Shown: positions 29,861 through 33,003 of the stretch, one piece after another
How positions within the stretch are numbered: position 1 is the first letter of the stretch
Layout of the letters: each line of letters opens with the position of its first letter
Assembly: GCA_023382595.1 (NCBI GenBank)
Contig: JAHDWB010000013.1
Span: 1 to 33,003, forward strand
Origin: Anaerolineales bacterium
GTDB lineage: Bacteria; Chloroflexota; Anaerolineae; Anaerolineales; Villigracilaceae
Direction: 5' to 3'
DNA: 33,003 nucleotides
Made by a program: the position numbers and the translations under genes
The notes under the pieces: model-generated
Told to the model about the DNA's origin: nothing
Database searches by the model: none
The model's input: the letters and a program-made list of their open reading frames with translations, nothing else

Positions 29861-32800
29861 TTTTCATTTTCTAATCCAGGCATGGAGAAGAGCACGCTCC
29901 TATAACCTGGGCACCAGGGTCAGATTGTTTGTGATGATCTTGGTGTTTGTCATACCGTTGATGGGGGCAAATCATGGCGTTGCTTTGGCGGCAGGTACAA
30001 CCTACTATGTCGATAATACGAACCCTGTCTGCTCCGATAGCGGACCGGGCACAATGGCTGCGCCATTATGCACGATCACAAGAGGGGATGTTCTTGCAGC
30101 CCTTCCCGGGGATACGGTTCATGTGCTGGCTGGTACGTATGTGGAGACGGTAATTGTGACGCATAGCGGTGCCGAAGGGAATCCGATCACCTTCCATGCC
30201 AGCCCCGGCGTTACGGTGACCGGGAATCCGGGTGGATTTGGCAGCGCGTTCGCGGTGAGCAGCAAGAGCTATGTGGTCATTGATGGATTCAACATCACCG
30301 AAACCAAATTCAAGGGGATCTATGTAGATGGCTCGAACCACATCACCATCACGAACAACAATGTTTCCTATGCGGGGAAAGATACCGGTTCTGACCAGCA
30401 TCAACAGGGCATCTTCTTAAGGAATACCACCTATTCCACGATCAGTGGGAATGTGACTCACCACAACTCGTGCATCGGTATTCGGCTGATCAATAACAGC
30501 GATTACAACACGGTCAGCAACAATATTTCGTATGCCAATTCTTCGGCAATTGCACACCCGGTGGTGGTAATATCGGATGCGGCGGGGATCGAACTGACCG
30601 GGAGCAGCAACAATACGGTCAGTAACAATATCACCTATGGCAATGAAGATACCGGGATCAATCTATATGTCAATTCCAGCGGTGTAGGTTCCAGCTATAA
30701 CCTGGTTGTTGGAAACCTGAGTTACGGAAATGGCGACCATGGCATTGACAATAACAACTCCCCCTATAACACGATTATAGGGAATACAGTGCATGGCAAC
30801 GGCACCGTCGGGATCAACTTCGAAGGTACTGCTGGTTTTGGTTCGCATCATGCGACCGTTATGAACAACATCAGTACTGGAAATGGATTTACCCCCCCGG
30901 CGGGTTCGTTTGGCGGCAACATGCGTGTCGATTCTGTCTCGATAGCCGGGACGATACTCGACTACAATCTCTACAATCGTGAGAGCGCCAGTGTTCAGAT
31001 CATTTGGAACAATAGCAACTATGTTTCGCTGGCGGCACTGCGCGTAGCAGAACCAAGTCAGGAAGTGCATGGATTGGAGGGCGATCCGCTTTTCATGCAG
31101 CCCGTCGAGTCGGTTCTACGCACCTCGGGAGTGGCATACCCCGCCAGTGAGACCACAGGGAACTATCACCTGAGCCCCGGTTCACCGGCGATCGACAGTG
31201 CCAACTCTGATGCGCCGGGTCAGCAGGCTGTGGATATCGAAGGCAACGCCCGGATCGATGATCCAGCTACTACGAACAGTGGCGCTGGTGCGCGGACCTA
31301 CGATGACCGCGGAGCCTATGAGTATCAACCGTCGGGTTCGAATGTGGCGCCCGTTGTCACGACCCAGGCGGCAACTTTAATTACCCAGACCACAGCCTTG
31401 GGGAATGGCACGATCAGCAGTTTGGGTGTGCCCAATCCAACTCAGCATGGTTTCGTCTGGAGTACTTCTGTCAACCCGACCATCGCAGATGATAAGACGA
31501 CTGAAGGATCGGTCTCTGAAACCGGTGCTTTCACGAGCGCCATCACCGGTCTGATGCCGGGAACGCTATATCATGTGCGGGCATACGCCACCAACGCGGC
31601 GGGCACAGCCTATGGCGCGGATATGACCTTCACGACTCTCCCTGCCACGACAGTTGTCTTTAACACCTCAGGGACTTGGGTGGCACCTGCAGGCGTGACT
31701 TCTGTTACCGTCGAAGTTTGGGGTGGCGGCGGAAGAGGCGGGGGCATTTCTAGTGGTAGTGGCGAAGCCCAGGGTGGCGGCGGTGGCGGCGGTGCCTACT
31801 CCATTAAGAACAATATCCCGGTAACACCAGGGAATAGTTACTCTTATGTCGTTGGTACTGGATCGACATCCACGTCCGCAGGCGGTAATTCGTACTTCAT
31901 TAACATCTCCACCGTTTTTGCCCAGGGTGGCAACTCGGCGAATTCGAACACAGGTGTTAGCGGTGGCGCGGCAGCCTCAGGGGTTGGTGATGTCAAATAT
32001 TCCGGTGGTAGCGGCGCGAACGGAAGCAGTAGCGCTAACCGTGGAGGCGGCGGAGGCTCATCAGCCGGAACGACTGCCAATGGATCAACTGCCACCGATG
32101 CAGCAGGCGCAACTGCGCCAAGCGGCGGCGGAAATGGCGGTAATGCTAGGTCGGGTTCATCAGGTAATGGCACTGCTGGCTCAACCCCGGGCGGTGCCGG
32201 AGGTGGCGCATATAGAGCTTTTAATGCTAGTGGTTCTTATAGCGGCGGCGCCGGTGCGAATGGACAGATAAGAATCACCTATTATGTGGAGACAAGACCT
32301 ACTACCACAAGCGTGAACTGTGGCGCCGGTACGCCCGCTGTTACCTATGGCGATAGTATTACCTGCGTAGCTACTGTGAGCGCATCAAGTGGCACTCCTA
32401 CAGGCACTGTTTCCTGGTCCACGGGTGGAGCAGGTTCATTTGTGACCAGCCCTTGTAATCTCTCCTCGGGCAGTTGCTCCGTAAGTTATACGCCGTCTTC
32501 TGTGGGTTCTGGCTTGCATCTGATCACAGCCAACTATACCGGCGGTGGGGCATTCCTTCCCAGCAATGGCAATCAGTCCGTTACTGTCAACCCGAAAGCC
32601 TTGACGATCAACGGTGTGGTTGCCGAAGATAAAACTTACGACGGAACAATGACTGCAACATTGGATCTGACAAGCGCTGCGCTTGTTGGCGTGGTCGCTC
32701 CGGATATTGTTGCATTCGATAGTAGTTCGGTAACCAGCACATTCGCCAGCGCGAATGCTGGCACCTGGGGTGTCACGGCATCCGGTTTTGGCTTGAGCGG

Positions 32801-33003
32801 GGCAGATATCAGTAACTATACGTTGCCAGCTCAGCCTGTCATCCCAGATGCAACCATCCTGCCCAAAGCCGCCTCGGTAACCCCGAACGCCGCCGGAAAG
32901 GTCTATGGCGAAGATGACCCGGCACTGACCGGGACGCTGACCGGCTTTCTGGCAGGCGACAACGTCACAGCGACCTACAGCCGTGCAGCAGGCGAGACGG
33001 TGG
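29850..33003 (+). CDS. Giant secreted multidomain surface protein (5' part, runs off the window)
   Basis: At least 1,051 codons are open with no stop before the window edge. A signal peptide with a long basic start ends near residue 47 (GVALA). Residues about 50-490 form a right-handed beta-helix with repeated rungs such as NTVSNNISYAN and NTVSNNITYGN, like NosD/DUF1565 proteins. About 500-600 is fibronectin-like (GTLYHVRAYATNAAGTAYG). About 602-810 is glycine-rich, opening WVAPAGVTSVTVEVWGGGG. About 814-917 is an Ig-like domain, 918-1007 a YDG-type domain (KTYDGTMTATLD), and from 1008 an MBG-type domain (KVYGEDDPALTG). Such proteins serve as adhesins or matrix proteins. ATG 29850 has GGAGG four bases upstream. 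Box C upstream ties it to EPS control. Confidence 0.9.
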   Translation, partial: MSTNFHFLIQAWRRARSYNLGTRVRLFVMILVFVIPLMGANHGVALAAGTTYYVDNTNPVCSDSGPGTMAAPLCTITRGDVLAALPGDTVHVLAGTYVETVIVTHSGAEGNPITFHASPGVTVTGNPGGFGSAFAVSSKSYVVIDGFNITETKFKGIYVDGSNHITITNNNVSYAGKDTGSDQHQQGIFLRNTTYSTISGNVTHHNSCIGIRLINNSDYNTVSNNISYANSSAIAHPVVVISDAAGIELTGSSNNTVSNNITYGNEDTGINLYVNSSGVGSSYNLVVGNLSYGNGDHGIDNNNSPYNTIIGNTVHGNGTVGINFEGTAGFGSHHATVMNNISTGNGFTPPAGSFGGNMRVDSVSIAGTILDYNLYNRESASVQIIWNNSNYVSLAALRVAEPSQEVHGLEGDPLFMQPVESVLRTSGVAYPASETTGNYHLSPGSPAIDSANSDAPGQQAVDIEGNARIDDPATTNSGAGARTYDDRGAYEYQPSGSNVAPVVTTQAATLITQTTALGNGTISSLGVPNPTQHGFVWSTSVNPTIADDKTTEGSVSETGAFTSAITGLMPGTLYHVRAYATNAAGTAYGADMTFTTLPATTVVFNTSGTWVAPAGVTSVTVEVWGGGGRGGGISSGSGEAQGGGGGGGAYSIKNNIPVTPGNSYSYVVGTGSTSTSAGGNSYFINISTVFAQGGNSANSNTGVSGGAAASGVGDVKYSGGSGANGSSSANRGGGGGSSAGTTANGSTATDAAGATAPSGGGNGGNARSGSSGNGTAGSTPGGAGGGAYRAFNASGSYSGGAGANGQIRITYYVETRPTTTSVNCGAGTPAVTYGDSITCVATVSASSGTPTGTVSWSTGGAGSFVTSPCNLSSGSCSVSYTPSSVGSGLHLITANYTGGGAFLPSNGNQSVTVNPKALTINGVVAEDKTYDGTMTATLDLTSAALVGVVAPDIVAFDSSSVTSTFASANAGTWGVTASGFGLSGADISNYTLPAQPVIPDATILPKAASVTPNAAGKVYGEDDPALTGTLTGFLAGDNVTATYSRAAGETV

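Noticed and set aside
31844-32271. Open frames on both strands in the glycine-rich part of the giant surface protein
   Set aside because: They come from GGC-type low-complexity sequence. The main frame from 29850 is continuous through the region and has typical flanking domains.
1-33003. CRISPR arrays, insertion sequences, phage genes, rRNA and tRNA
   Set aside because: No regularly spaced direct repeats, transposase or integrase motifs, or RNA gene motifs were seen on either strand.

Overview
The window reads as a bacterial chromosome segment. The gene families fit a member of Chloroflexota (Anaerolineae-like): an S-layer-type C-terminus, very large Ig-like/YDG/MBG surface proteins, head-GIN/LiaF-type membrane proteins, and exopolysaccharide (EPS) genes without any LPS-core genes. 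This assignment is an inference from family content, not a demonstrated placement. No rRNA, tRNA, CRISPR array or insertion sequence was found.

Left part (1-8050), GC-richer housekeeping and stress genes. It starts with the last codons of an SLH-like protein and its terminator. Next is a three-gene set: a lone receiver protein, a LiaI/LiaF-type membrane protein, and a membrane-anchored head-GIN (DUF2807) protein. A convergent pepD dipeptidase gene follows, sharing a bidirectional terminator with that set. Divergent from pepD is a MarR regulator gene with a palindromic candidate operator, leading into the two halves of a heterodimeric ABC exporter that has one degenerate ATP site.

Middle part (8050-29600), more AT-rich. 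An OmpR/PhoB-type response regulator gene is followed by an apparently continuous EPS operon of about 20 kb, with 16 genes all on the + strand and many stop/start overlaps. In order it encodes: a NusG/RfaH/LoaP-like antiterminator; a formyltransferase-like/beta-propeller protein; a nucleotidyltransferase-like/thymidylate-kinase-like fusion; a Wzx-type flippase; a small P-loop kinase; a GT4 glycosyltransferase; a Wzy-type polymerase/ligase; a pectate-lyase-like lipoprotein; two more GT4 enzymes; a FemAB/GNAT-like acyltransferase; a Cys-containing conserved protein of unknown function; a domain-permuted polyprenyl-phosphate sugar transferase; a LegB-like dehydratase; a sugar nucleotidyltransferase; a DegT aminotransferase; and a Wzz/BY-kinase-like chain-length protein with a degraded ATP loop. 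Together they describe a Wzx/Wzy-type pathway: make a 4-amino-deoxy sugar nucleotide, prime a lipid carrier, extend, modify, flip, polymerise, set length, trim.

Right part (29600-33003). A very large secreted protein starts here and runs off the window. It has a signal peptide, a right-handed beta-helix, a fibronectin-like segment, a glycine-rich segment, and Ig-like, YDG and MBG-type domains.

The most interesting feature is regulatory. A conserved box of about 56 bp occurs upstream of exactly three transcription units: the response regulator, the EPS operon and the giant surface protein. The box has a 39-bp block containing TCAAA-type direct repeats every 10-11 bp, then GTACA at an identical offset of 49 nt. 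Each box is followed by a leader of about 180-200 nt holding a hairpin with a nearby T-run, and the EPS operon begins with an antiterminator gene. I infer a self-regulated biofilm/EPS regulon in which the response regulator controls initiation and the NusG-like protein controls elongation.
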